Shown here one piece after another: positions 1 to 8,394 of a stretch of 64,000 bases of DNA (position 1 is its first letter; the number at the start of each line of letters is the position of its first letter). The position numbers and the translations under genes are program-made. Below the pieces are notes generated by a model. It saw only the letters and a list, made by a program, of their open reading frames with translations, was not told where the DNA came from and made no database searches. Location of the stretch: contig NZ_CP085193.1 of the NCBI RefSeq assembly GCF_024298965.1, positions 806,001 to 870,000 on the forward strand. The letters are read 5' to 3'. This DNA comes from Streptomyces rapamycinicus NRRL 5491 (GTDB taxonomy: Bacteria > Actinomycetota > Actinomycetes > Streptomycetales > Streptomycetaceae).

Positions 1-127
1 CTATGAGAACGTCCTGGAGGAGCTGAGGCGGCGACTGGTGCGGCGCATCGTGGACTCCGGTGAGCCACGCCCCACGGTCACCGCGCACGAGCCCGCCCCG
101 AAGGCCGTGTCCGAGGACACCGTCTAG
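1..127 (+). CDS. C-terminal end of a probable sulfatase (partial)
   Basis: Only the last 41 codons are inside the window; the gene runs off the left edge and stops with TAG at 125-127. The visible tail reads YENVLEELRRRLVRRIVDSG followed by a proline- and alanine-rich end. A basic amphipathic helix ending in an SGEP-type turn is common at the C-terminus of bacterial sulfatases of the N-sulfoglucosamine sulfohydrolase/arylsulfatase type, but the catalytic formylglycine region is outside the window, so the call rests on a short tail only. The position beside glycan-degrading genes is compatible. Confidence 0.4.
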   Translation, partial: YENVLEELRRRLVRRIVDSGEPRPTVTAHEPAPKAVSEDTV

Positions 128-245
128 GCCCGGCAGGCGTCTCACAAGAATCCCACAAAGACATCTTTTAAGTTCCTATCGGCGGAGACACCACAGCTCA
201 TAGGGGGTTGCGTCACACATCCCGCGGTAAGGAGCGAGAGCGAAC

Positions 246-1497
246 ATGGGCGCGATAGGTCGGCGTCACTTCCTGTACGGCGCGGCCGCGGTGGCCGCCG
301 GTGTCATGGGCACCGGATGTACCCCGGAGGGTCTGACGAAGTCGAGCGACCCGGGTGGCGTGCCGGTCATCGCCATCGGCCCCAGCGCAGATCGTTCAAG
401 GTGAGTCCGTACATGACCGGGGTGAACGGGGCCAAGTGGTACGACGACGCCTACGGAATGTGGGACTCGGAGCACAACCGTCCCGCCCCGGGCATCGTCG
501 GAAAGATCAAGCAGTCCGGGATCGGGATGATCCGCTATCCCGGCGGCACCTCCTCCAACCTCTTCAACTGGAAGGGCGCCATAGGTCCGCTAGAGGACCG
601 GACCCGCCAGGTCGAGGGAAAGCAGGGCGCCACCGTCGACAGCCGGTTCGGGCCGGACGAGTACATGGCCTTCATCCGGCAGGTCGGCGCCGCGCCGGAG
701 ATCATGGCGCCGTTCGCCAACTCGACCCCGGAGGAGATCGCCGACTGGGTGGCGTACATGAACGCCCCGCAAGGGACCAAGTGGGGAGACCTGCGAGCGG
801 AGAACGGCCACCCCGAGCCCTACGGCGTGCGCTACTGGGAAATCGGCAACGAGTTGTTCGGCAAGCACCAGCGCTACTGGATGACCATCCGCCTTGGTGA
901 CACCACATGGCGCGAGGTCGCCAACCTCACCTCAGCGGGGGCCGACGACCGCGTCTACGCCTTCGACCCGCGCAGCGGCACGAGCCACTTCGGCGACCTC
1001 ACCGCGCAGATACACGAACACGGCAAGGAAGGCGCCTACGTCGCCGTATCCGAGGGCGGCGCGCTCTTCTTCGGGAAGAATCGGGGCGCCGAGGCGAGCA
1101 GTCGAGCGGCTTCTTCCACAGCGGCGGACATGTCGTGGACAGCGAAGTGAAGAACAACGCCGAGGTCTCCCCCCGGAAGACGCCGCTGGGCTCCTCCTAC
1201 GAAGCGCTGGTGACGAATGCCACCGTCGACAAGAATGGAACGCTCAGCGTCCTCGTCGTCAACCGCTCACCTGACGAGGACGTCAAGTCCCGGGTTGACC
1301 TAGGGGGGTTTCGGCATGCCGGCACGGTCGACGTGTCCGTGGTGGCGGGGAGGTCCTACGACGACTTCAACAACGCCGAACACCCCGACGCCGTCACGAT
1401 CAAAAAGTCCCACGCCACGGCGGAGGACGACTCCCTGAACTGGACGTTCCCGGCGCACTCGGTCACGCTCCTGCGGTTCCCACCACAAGGTAAGTAG
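246..1497 (+). pseudogene. Frameshifted GH51-type alpha-L-arabinofuranosidase remnant
   Basis: Three reading frames are needed to follow one protein. A GGAG-type ribosome site precedes ATG 246, which opens a twin-arginine lipoprotein signal (RRHFLYGAAAVAAG, then a GTGC lipobox); this frame stops at 402-404. The homologous protein continues in a second frame from about 390 (RRSFKVSPYMTGVN, IRYPGGTSSNLFNW, and RYWEIGNELFG, whose GNE carries the acid/base glutamate of GH51 enzymes) to a stop at 1150. From about 1090 it continues in a third frame (SYEALVTNATVDKNG, VVNRSPDEDV, ending at 1497). Families of this type normally have a longer catalytic half between ALFFGKN and the C-terminal beta domain, so an internal deletion is likely as well. 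A working product is not expected. Confidence 0.75.
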
Positions 1498-1507
1498 AGG
1501 ATTTCCC

Positions 1508-1975
1508 ATGCCCAGTCCCTCCATGCTCCCGGCCATCGATTTCACGCATCACGATTTCGAATCCGAAGCCCTTGTCGTACGCACGGACCATTCGGACGAC
1601 GAAGCATGGCGGGCCGTCGTCGACCTGCTCAATCGGCCCGACCGCAACGGGTTCGAGGTGCGCACCCACCTGGTCGACAACCGTGCGTTCACCGGGGCGA
1701 GTCCGGATGACGTGCTCTCCGCTGCCGCCGCCGAACCAGCGCTCGAGGTGGTGTTCCTGGCCGATGCCGCCACCATGACGGGCGAGCACACCCTGCTCGC
1801 GGTGTCGACCAGAAGCCAGGAGCTGGAGGACGGAGACATGGAACTCGCCCGCGACTTCCGTCTGTTGCCCCCGGAAGTCAATCTGGTGCACGTGAACCTG
1901 GCCATCGGACATATGGACTTCTGGGAATTCGCGTATCACGCGTCACTCGCCACGGATGGCATTCTCCGCCTGTGA
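1508..1975 (+). CDS. DUF6924-type small protein
   Basis: A 155-residue soluble protein with no signal peptide or membrane segment. It contains the pattern ALVVRTDHSDDEAWRAVVDL at about residues 21-40, then EVRTHLVDN and a hydrophobic VVFLAD strand, which match what I know of the DUF6924 family of actinobacterial small proteins. Function is unknown. The start is ATG 1508, preceded by an AGAGGA purine stretch. It begins 11 bases after the end of the arabinofuranosidase pseudogene and is followed within 50 bases by the FAD oxidase, so it may share a transcript with that gene. Confidence 0.65.
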   Translation: MPSPSMLPAIDFTHHDFESEALVVRTDHSDDEAWRAVVDLLNRPDRNGFEVRTHLVDNRAFTGASPDDVLSAAAAEPALEVVFLADAATMTGEHTLLAVSTRSQELEDGDMELARDFRLLPPEVNLVHVNLAIGHMDFWEFAYHASLATDGILRL

Positions 1976-2023
1976 TCGCATATCGAAGTTCCACAGGCAC
2001 CACATGTACCAATGGAGCAAGGC

Positions 2024-3418
2024 ATGACAGTCGACTCACAGACTCCGCGCAGAGCGGTGGCGGAACTCGAGAGGCTCCTGCCCGCCGAACGGGTCATCAC
2101 CGGGGGCCCCGAGTACGCGGCGGGCACCGCGCTGTGGAACGGCGCGGTGGCCGCCAGGCCCGCGATTCTGCTGCGCTGCACATCGACCGCCGAGGTGCGG
2201 GCAGGAGTCCGGACGGCTCGTGAGTTCGGTCTGCCGCTGTCGGTACGGAGCGGAGGCCACGACTGGGCGGGGCGTGCGCTCAGCGACGATGGGCTGACGC
2301 TGGATCTGACCCCGATGTGCTCGGTGCACATCGATGTGGAGGCCGGTCGGGCGACCGTCGGCGGAGGGGCCAGGGCGAACCATGTGCTCGCCGCCGCCGA
2401 CCGGTACGGATTGGTCGCCGCCACCGGCACCATCGGCACCGTGGGCATGGCCGGGCTGACCCTGGGCGGCGGATACGGCCCGCTGGGCGGCCGATTCGGC
2501 CTCGCCGCCGACAACTTGGCGGGCGCCGAGGTGGTGCTGGCCGACGGATCCGTCGTCTGGACCGACGCCGAGCACGAGCCGGACCTGTTCTGGGCGCTGC
2601 GTGGCGGAGGTGGCAACTTCGGCGTGGTGACGTCCATGGAGATCCGGCTGCACGCGGTGCCCACCGTGGTCACGGGGAAGGTGTTGTACTCGCTGCGGCA
2701 GGCCCCGAAGGTCTTCGCCCGGCTGGAGGACGTCCTGTCGGACTGCCCGGACGCGTTGACGGTCCGGACCGGAGTCATCAACGGTCCTCAAGGGAAGCCC
2801 ATGGCCATGCTGTGGCCGACCTGGTCCGGCGATCCGGTCGTCGGCACGGATCCGGCAGGTCCGGTACGGCGGCTGACGCGCCTGGGCACCACCGCGGTGG
2901 CCGAGTTCGAGACCGGTTCGTACGCGGCCGCGACGGCGGCACGGGACACCATGTTCCCGGACGGGCGGTACGTCACCATCCGTACGCGTTCCCTGCCGCG
3001 CCACACCCCCGAGGCGGTGGACGCCCTGGTGCAGGGGGCCAAGGCGATGACATCGCCCCTGTCGGCCTTCTCCCTGCACCATTTCCACGGGGCGGCCGCC
3101 CGTGTCCCGTGGTCGGACACGGCCTTCGCGTTGCGCAAACCGCATATGATGGCCGAGGTCATCGCCGTGTGGACGCCGGAGAAGGACAGCGGCCGGCACG
3201 CCGCCTGGGCCGATGCCGCCTCGGCGGCGCTGGAGCCGCACGCCTTCGCCGGCGGCTACGCCAACTTGATGGGGCCCGAGGCCACTGACCAGATCCCCTA
3301 TGTCTACGGCGGCAACACCGCCCGGCTGCTCGCGATCAAGGAAACCGTCGACCCGGACGGCGTGTTCCAGGGCATTCCCCTGCCGAAGGCGGCTTCCCGC
3401 GCGCTGAGCCACAGGTGA
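2024..3418 (+). CDS. FAD-linked oxidase, berberine bridge enzyme-like
   Basis: A 464-residue flavoprotein of the PCMH/vanillyl-alcohol oxidase fold with a C-terminal BBE segment (VYGGNTARLLAIKETVDPDG). The histidine in SVRSGGHDW (about residue 79) is the usual 8-alpha-histidyl FAD attachment site. The second, 6-S-cysteinyl site seen in bicovalent members (TGTCPTVG) is replaced here by TGTIGTVGMAGLTLGGG, so FAD is probably bound through one covalent link only. The FAD-binding GGGGNFGVVTS motif is intact. ATG 2024 is preferred over the in-frame ATG 2012 because GGAG at 2014-2017 sits at good spacing before 2024. The substrate is unknown; relatives oxidise sugars, alcohols or natural-product intermediates. 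The cytoplasmic start lacks a signal peptide. Confidence 0.85.
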   Translation: MTVDSQTPRRAVAELERLLPAERVITGGPEYAAGTALWNGAVAARPAILLRCTSTAEVRAGVRTAREFGLPLSVRSGGHDWAGRALSDDGLTLDLTPMCSVHIDVEAGRATVGGGARANHVLAAADRYGLVAATGTIGTVGMAGLTLGGGYGPLGGRFGLAADNLAGAEVVLADGSVVWTDAEHEPDLFWALRGGGGNFGVVTSMEIRLHAVPTVVTGKVLYSLRQAPKVFARLEDVLSDCPDALTVRTGVINGPQGKPMAMLWPTWSGDPVVGTDPAGPVRRLTRLGTTAVAEFETGSYAAATAARDTMFPDGRYVTIRTRSLPRHTPEAVDALVQGAKAMTSPLSAFSLHHFHGAAARVPWSDTAFALRKPHMMAEVIAVWTPEKDSGRHAAWADAASAALEPHAFAGGYANLMGPEATDQIPYVYGGNTARLLAIKETVDPDGVFQGIPLPKAASRALSHR

Positions 3419-3453
3419 CAGGACCGCGCCCGCGAGGCATATCCATCCAACGT

Positions 3454-3467
3454 ATTGACATATCAAT
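3454..3467. promoter_or_regulatory. Imperfect palindrome upstream of gntR, possible operator
   Basis: ATTGACATATCAAT is a 14-base near-palindrome (6 of 7 positions match on the arms) lying 22 bases before the GntR start codon. It contains a TTGACA hexamer at 3455-3460 that could be a -35 box, although no convincing -10 follows. An autoregulatory site for the GntR protein is the simplest reading; this is inference. Confidence 0.4.
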
Positions 3468-3489
3468 TGGGTGAGATCACTCTCTTCGC

Positions 3490-4215
3490 ATGGCCGAACG
3501 TGACCTCCCGCTGTACGAGCAGATCCGCCGGGAGCTGGAGGGCAACATCCGGGACGGCCGGTGGCAGCCCGGGACCCGGGTGCCCACCGAGGCCGAGCTC
3601 GGAGAACAGTTCGGTGTCTCGCGGATCACCGTGCAGCGCGCGCTGCGCGAGCTCGTGGACGCCGGGCTGGTCGTCCGGTACCGCAGGCACGGCACGTTCG
3701 TGGCGCAGACCACCGATGAGGAGAATCTGCTCCGCTCCGCGGGCGTGCTGACCAGCGGGCCCGAGGCCCACGGCGACCACCGGGTGATCAGCGCCAAGGT
3801 CCTGCCCGCGGGCGGGGCGGCCCTGCGGCTGCCCGGCCTGGACGACAACGACGCCGTCGTACAGCTCCGTCGCCACAAGCTGAGCCCCGACGGCAGCCGC
3901 GTGACCGGCACGGAGCTCGCCGTCCTGCCCTTCCGATTCGCCCCCGACCTGCTCGACCAGGATCTGGTCACCATCACGAGCCATATGTATCTCCGCGACC
4001 GCGGCGTGCCACTGCAACGCTCGCGGCTCTACGTGGAGCCGTACTCCCTGGACGAGGAGCACGCCGAGCTCTTCGGCCTGAAGCCGGGTACCGCGGTCTT
4101 CCGCTGGCTGCGCACTACCTGGGCGGAGAACGACGAGGTGGTCGAACACCTCGAAATGATCCTGCCGACCGACACATCCCGCTTCTACGTGGAGACCTCT
4201 CTCCAAGGCCGCTGA
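3490..4215 (+). CDS. GntR-family (HutC subfamily) transcriptional regulator
   Basis: A 241-residue regulator. Residues 7-72 form the GntR winged helix-turn-helix (LYEQIRRELEGNI, RVPTEAELGEQFGVSRITVQ, RALRELVDAGLVVRYRRHGTF). Residues about 85-235 form a UTRA ligand-binding domain with the usual FRWLRTTWAENDEVVEHLEM end, where small effectors related to the transported substrate bind. No clear Shine-Dalgarno precedes ATG 3490, so a short-leader or leaderless transcript is possible. It lies directly upstream of an ABC importer and an oxidase on the same strand and is the likely local regulator of that operon. Confidence 0.9.
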   Translation: MAERDLPLYEQIRRELEGNIRDGRWQPGTRVPTEAELGEQFGVSRITVQRALRELVDAGLVVRYRRHGTFVAQTTDEENLLRSAGVLTSGPEAHGDHRVISAKVLPAGGAALRLPGLDDNDAVVQLRRHKLSPDGSRVTGTELAVLPFRFAPDLLDQDLVTITSHMYLRDRGVPLQRSRLYVEPYSLDEEHAELFGLKPGTAVFRWLRTTWAENDEVVEHLEMILPTDTSRFYVETSLQGR

Positions 4216-4342
4216 CCCCCGTTCGCCTCCCCGCCGAACCGTTTCCCGCGTCCTCTCCCCCGGTCACCCCTCGTTTCCCCCTCCCTCCCGCCTCCTCCGG
4301 TCGCGGGAACGGCACTTCCATCCCTCATCGCAGGAGGTAGCC

Positions 4343-5422
4343 ATGCCATCCCCCCGATCAGCCCTGCCCGCCCTGTGTGCCGTGACCAGTGCCCTCGCGC
4401 TCACCGTCGCCGTCACCGGCTGCGGCGCCCCCAAACCCTCCGCCGGTGGCGGCAAGGGAGGCGCCCTGGTGGTGGCGGGCTACGGCGGCTCGTTCGAGAC
4501 GGCGTTCCGCGATTCGGTCCTGCCCGCGTTCGAGAAGAGCTGCGGCTGCAAGGTCACCTACATCCCCGGCTCGTCCACCGACACCGTCGCCAAGCTCAAG
4601 GCGCAGCGCGCCAATCCGCAGATCGACGTGGCGCTGGTGGACGACGGTCCCCAGGCGCAGGCGCTGGAGGCCGGGCTGCTCGCGTCGATCGACACCGAGG
4701 TGGTGCCGGTGGACGACGTGGTGAAGATCGCCCGGATGGAGAACGACTCGGGGGTCGGGTTCGGGCTGACCGCCACGGGCATCGCCTACAACCCCGAATG
4801 GTTCGAGGACCATGGCATCCCCAAGCCCACCACCTGGGAGGATCTGGCCAATCCCAAGCTGAAGGACAAGGTGGTCCTCCCCTCGATCACCAACACCTAC
4901 GGGGTGGGGCTGCTGGTCGGCGCGTCCAAGGCGAACGGCGGCTCGGAGAAGGATGTCGACCCCGGTCTCACGGCGATCAAGAAGATCGCCAAGAACGCGG
5001 CGACGTTCGACACCACCGCCGATGTGTCCAACTACTTCCTCCAGGGCCAGGCCGCCGCCTCGGTGTGGGGGGTGTCGCGCACCTCGACGCTGGCGGAGAA
5101 GGACTTCCCGATCGAGTTCGTCTATCCCAAGGACGGTGCGATCGGCCTGGTGACCACGGCGAACGTGGTCAAGAAGGCACCGCATGAGGAGCTGGCCCAG
5201 AAGTTCGTGGCGCATCTGCTGAAGCCGTCCGTCCAGCGGGCGCTGGCCAAGGCGACGTACGACGGCTCGGTGGTCCGGGGCGTCAAGGAGGACCCCGTCC
5301 TGAAGAACAAGGTCGTCAGCACCGACAAGGTGGACTCCCTGCTGAAGCTCGACTGGAAGACCATCAACAAGAACCGCTCCGCCTGGACCGACAAGTGGAA
5401 CAAGCAGGTGGAGAGCAAGTGA
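4343..5422 (+). CDS. ABC transporter substrate-binding lipoprotein, PotD/family 1-like
   Basis: A 359-residue extracellular binding protein. The N-terminus is a type II signal peptide with lipobox VTGC (lipidated Cys about residue 27). The mature part starts LVVAGYGGSFETAFRDSVLP and has the DVALVDDGPQ and AASVWGV segments of the PotD/spermidine-putrescine and AfuA-type binding proteins. A perfect AGGAGG at 4332-4337 precedes ATG 4343. The gene heads an operon with one ATPase and two permeases, the four-part architecture of polyamine-type importers. The exact ligand cannot be read from sequence; an amine or amino acid is suggested by the oxidase at the end of the operon. Confidence 0.85.
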   Translation: MPSPRSALPALCAVTSALALTVAVTGCGAPKPSAGGGKGGALVVAGYGGSFETAFRDSVLPAFEKSCGCKVTYIPGSSTDTVAKLKAQRANPQIDVALVDDGPQAQALEAGLLASIDTEVVPVDDVVKIARMENDSGVGFGLTATGIAYNPEWFEDHGIPKPTTWEDLANPKLKDKVVLPSITNTYGVGLLVGASKANGGSEKDVDPGLTAIKKIAKNAATFDTTADVSNYFLQGQAAASVWGVSRTSTLAEKDFPIEFVYPKDGAIGLVTTANVVKKAPHEELAQKFVAHLLKPSVQRALAKATYDGSVVRGVKEDPVLKNKVVSTDKVDSLLKLDWKTINKNRSAWTDKWNKQVESK

Positions 5423-6612
5423 CCGCGGGGACGGACACCGTGGGCGAGGAGAGCGCACCGGCCGGGGCGGACACCGCCACGCGGGCGGGGAGCACCCGCG
5501 GACGGCTGGTCCTCAAGGGGATCCACAAGGCCCTCGGCGGCAAGGAGGTCGTCCGTGGCATCGACCTGACGATGGAGCCCGGGGAGTTCCTCACCCTGCT
5601 CGGTCCTTCGGGGTGCGGCAAGAGCACCACGCTGAACATGGTGGCGGGCCATCTGCTGCCCGACTCCGGCGTGGTGGAGGTGGACGGCCGCGACATCACC
5701 CGGCTCCCGGCGAACCGGCGGGCCATGGGCATGGTGTTCCAGTCCTACGCCCTCTTCCCCCATATGACGGTGGCGGAGAACATCGCGTTCGGCCTGCGGA
5801 TGCGCAAGGTCGGCGCGGCCCGGCGCAGGCGCAGGGCGGCCGAGGCCCTGGAGCTGGTGGGCCTCGACGGCATGGGCGAGCGCTATCCGCGCCAGCTCTC
5901 CGGCGGGCAGCGCCAGCGCACGGCCCTGGCCAGGGCGCTGATCGTGGAGCCCGATCTGCTGCTGCTCGACGAGCCGTTCTCCAATCTCGACGCCCAGCTC
6001 AGGGTGCGTCTGCGCGAGGAGGTCGCCGCCCTCCAGCGCCGGGTGGGCACCACCACGATCCTGGTCACCCACGATCAGGACGAGGCGCTCGCGGTGTCGG
6101 ACCGGATCGCGGTGATGGCCGAGGGGGCGATCCATCAGCTGGACGTCCCCGAGACCGTGTATCTGCGCCCGGCCACGGACTTCGTGGCGCAGTTCGTCGG
6201 CGAGGTCAATGTGCTCGACGGGATCGCGGCGGGGGCGGCCGCCGAAGGGCACCGCTGCCGGATCGATGACACCCACCTCGTCACGGCGACACCGGTGGGC
6301 ACCGCGCCGGGCGACGGCGAGGCGGTACGGCTCTATGTGCGGCCGGAGGCCGTACGGGTGCTGGCCACACCCCAGACCGGGTCCGGGACGGGCCGCCCGG
6401 CGAGCACACCTGACCGTACGGCGGCGGAGCCGGGGCTCCCCGGCACCGTCGAGGCCACCCGCTTCCTCGGCACCCGGGTGCGCTGCGTCGTGGCCACGGC
6501 CGCGGGACGTGTCGAGGCCACGCTGCCGTTCGGTTCCGAGGTGCCCGGGCTGGGCGAGGAGGTGATCTGCGCATGGCAACCACAGCACGCGTCGCTGACG
6601 GCACGGCCCTGA
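5419..6612 (+). CDS. ABC transporter ATP-binding protein, PotA-like
   Basis: A 397-residue ATPase energising the importer. Walker A is GPSGCGKST (about residues 62-70), the Q-loop lies in GMVFQSYALFPHMTV, the signature is LSGGQRQRTALARAL, Walker B is LLLLDEPFSNLD and the H-loop is LVTHDQDEA. A C-terminal TOBE-like region (VRLYVRPEAVRV) follows, as in PotA/MalK-type proteins. GTG 5419 is chosen because it overlaps the stop codon of the binding-protein gene (GTGA) and is preceded by GGAG at 5410-5413. The 3' end overlaps the first permease gene by 40 bases. Confidence 0.9.
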   Translation: MTAGTDTVGEESAPAGADTATRAGSTRGRLVLKGIHKALGGKEVVRGIDLTMEPGEFLTLLGPSGCGKSTTLNMVAGHLLPDSGVVEVDGRDITRLPANRRAMGMVFQSYALFPHMTVAENIAFGLRMRKVGAARRRRRAAEALELVGLDGMGERYPRQLSGGQRQRTALARALIVEPDLLLLDEPFSNLDAQLRVRLREEVAALQRRVGTTTILVTHDQDEALAVSDRIAVMAEGAIHQLDVPETVYLRPATDFVAQFVGEVNVLDGIAAGAAAEGHRCRIDDTHLVTATPVGTAPGDGEAVRLYVRPEAVRVLATPQTGSGTGRPASTPDRTAAEPGLPGTVEATRFLGTRVRCVVATAAGRVEATLPFGSEVPGLGEEVICAWQPQHASLTARP

Positions 6613-7496
6613 GGTCCGACGGTTCGGCGCCGACGCCGGGGGTTCCCGAGCCGGTCAGGAAGCGCGGCCCGTGGCGCACCGGTCTGCTGCTGGCCTCCCC
6701 TGCCATCGCGGTACTCGCCCTGCTCTTCATCGCACCGCTGTTCATGCTGGTGTACAACAGCTTCCGCACCCAGGCGGGTGATCCCACGCTGCACAACTAC
6801 ACGCGGTTCCTAGGGGATTCCTTCTACCGGGATGTGCTGTGGCACACCTTGTGGATCGGCGCGCTGACCACCCTCGGCTGCCTCGTGGTGGGCTACCCGT
6901 TCGCCGTCTATCTGCGCGGCCGCTCCCCCAGGGCGCGCAACTACCTCTCCCTCGTACTGCTGTCGCCGCTGCTCATCTCCATGGTGACCAGGGCGTACGG
7001 ATGGCTGGTGCTGCTCGGGCCGAAGGGGCCGATCGCGGACGGGTTCCACGCCCTGGGCCTGGACGCGCCGAAGATGCTGTACAACGACACCGCGGTCGTG
7101 GTCGGCATGGTGCATGTGATGCTCGCGTACATGGTGCTGCCGCTGATGGGCAGCCTGGACCGGATCGACCCGGCCCTCACCCCCGCGGCCAAGGGCCTGG
7201 GGGCGAGCGGCTGGACGTGCTTCTGGCGGATCACCGTCCCGCTGTCCCTACCGGGGATGCTGGCCGGTTCGCTGATCGTGTTCAGCCTGACCGTCTCCAG
7301 CTTCGTCACCCCGGCGATCCTGGGCGGGCCCACGGTGAAGCTGATGCCGTACTTCGTCTACACCGAGGCCACGTCCAATCTGAACTGGCCGTATGCGGCG
7401 GCGATCGGCTTCGTCCTGATCGTGGTGACGACGATTCTGACGGCCGTGTACGCCCGGCTGCTGCGCGGGCGTGGTGGCAAGGAGGTGTTCGCATGA
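6573..7496 (+). CDS. ABC transporter permease, PotB-like
   Basis: A 307-residue integral membrane protein with about six hydrophobic segments, starting at residue 30 (LLLASPAIAVLALLFIAPLF). The cytoplasmic EAA loop that contacts the ATPase is visible as AAKGLGASGWTCFWRITVPL. The gene starts inside the 3' end of the ATPase gene, which implies translational coupling, and ends in an ATGA overlap with the second permease. It forms one half of the heterodimeric channel of the importer. Confidence 0.88.
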   Translation: MATTARVADGTALRSDGSAPTPGVPEPVRKRGPWRTGLLLASPAIAVLALLFIAPLFMLVYNSFRTQAGDPTLHNYTRFLGDSFYRDVLWHTLWIGALTTLGCLVVGYPFAVYLRGRSPRARNYLSLVLLSPLLISMVTRAYGWLVLLGPKGPIADGFHALGLDAPKMLYNDTAVVVGMVHVMLAYMVLPLMGSLDRIDPALTPAAKGLGASGWTCFWRITVPLSLPGMLAGSLIVFSLTVSSFVTPAILGGPTVKLMPYFVYTEATSNLNWPYAAAIGFVLIVVTTILTAVYARLLRGRGGKEVFA

Positions 7497-8371
7497 CCAC
7501 GGCAACGGAATCCGAAAGGTCGACGGCGACGGGCAAGGCCGCGGGCAAGCCGATCGCCGCGGCCGCGGGCGGGCGCGCACGGCGCCTGCTCGGCGCCGCG
7601 TTCGCCGCGCTCGTCGGCCTGTTCCTGCTGGCGCCCGTGCTGGTGACCATCGCCTCCTCGCTCACCACGACCAGCTACGTCACCTTCCCGCCCAAGGGGC
7701 TGACCCTGCACTGGTACGCGGAGCTGCTGAACCGCCCCGAGTTCCTGGACTCGTTCCTGCTCAGCATCGGCGTGGCGGCGGGAGCGGCCGTGGTGTCCAC
7801 GGCGCTCGGGCTCGCCGCGGGGCTGGCCATCCACCGCTATCCGTTCCCGGGGAAGTCGGTGCTGGACAGGCTGTTCTCGAGTGCGTTCGCCGTGCCGACG
7901 ATCGTGCTCGGCATCGGGCTGCTGCAGTGGTACGCCCAGCTCGGCATGGCGTCCAGCCCGCTCACCCTGCTGCTGGCGCATCTGGTGCTGACCGTGCCGT
8001 ACACCGTGCGCCTGGTGCTGGCCGGGCTCGCCGGGCTCGACCGGTCGGCGGAACTGGCCGCCGCCGGGCTGGGTGCGAAGGCGCCGCGGGTGTTCTGGCA
8101 TGTGACGCTGCCCGCCGTGCGCGGACCGCTGATCGCGGGGGCGTTCTTCGCCCTGATCACGTCCTTCGACGACCTGACGATCGCGTTGTTCGTGGTGACC
8201 ACGGACATGCAGACCCTGCCGGTGCGGATCTTCAACTACCTCCAGTACAACTACGACCCGACCGTGACCGCCGTCGGCACCGTGATGGTGCTCTTCGCCG
8301 CGGTGGCCGTCGTCATCATCGAGCGCGTCGTGGGCGTCGCGCATCTGTTCGGGGCCGACCCCGAGCAGTGA
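7493..8371 (+). CDS. ABC transporter permease, PotC-like
   Basis: A 292-residue membrane protein and partner of the preceding permease. The N-terminal 30 residues are polar and alanine-rich, followed by LLGAAFAALVGLFLLAPVLV as the first membrane segment. The EAA loop is AAAGLGAKAPRVFWHVTLPA. ATG 7493 overlaps the previous stop (ATGA). The C-terminal VMVLFAAVAVVIIERVVG helix is typical of PotC-type subunits. It is followed 23 bases downstream by the oxidase gene with its own strong ribosome site. Confidence 0.88.
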   Translation: MTTATESERSTATGKAAGKPIAAAAGGRARRLLGAAFAALVGLFLLAPVLVTIASSLTTTSYVTFPPKGLTLHWYAELLNRPEFLDSFLLSIGVAAGAAVVSTALGLAAGLAIHRYPFPGKSVLDRLFSSAFAVPTIVLGIGLLQWYAQLGMASSPLTLLLAHLVLTVPYTVRLVLAGLAGLDRSAELAAAGLGAKAPRVFWHVTLPAVRGPLIAGAFFALITSFDDLTIALFVVTTDMQTLPVRIFNYLQYNYDPTVTAVGTVMVLFAAVAVVIIERVVGVAHLFGADPEQ

Positions 8372-8394
8372 CCTTCGTGCCAAGGAGGATTCCC

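Noticed and set aside
4343..8371. Naming the importer potABCD for spermidine/putrescine
   Set aside because: The subunit types match, but the binding protein's ligand residues cannot be judged by eye and the family is broad.
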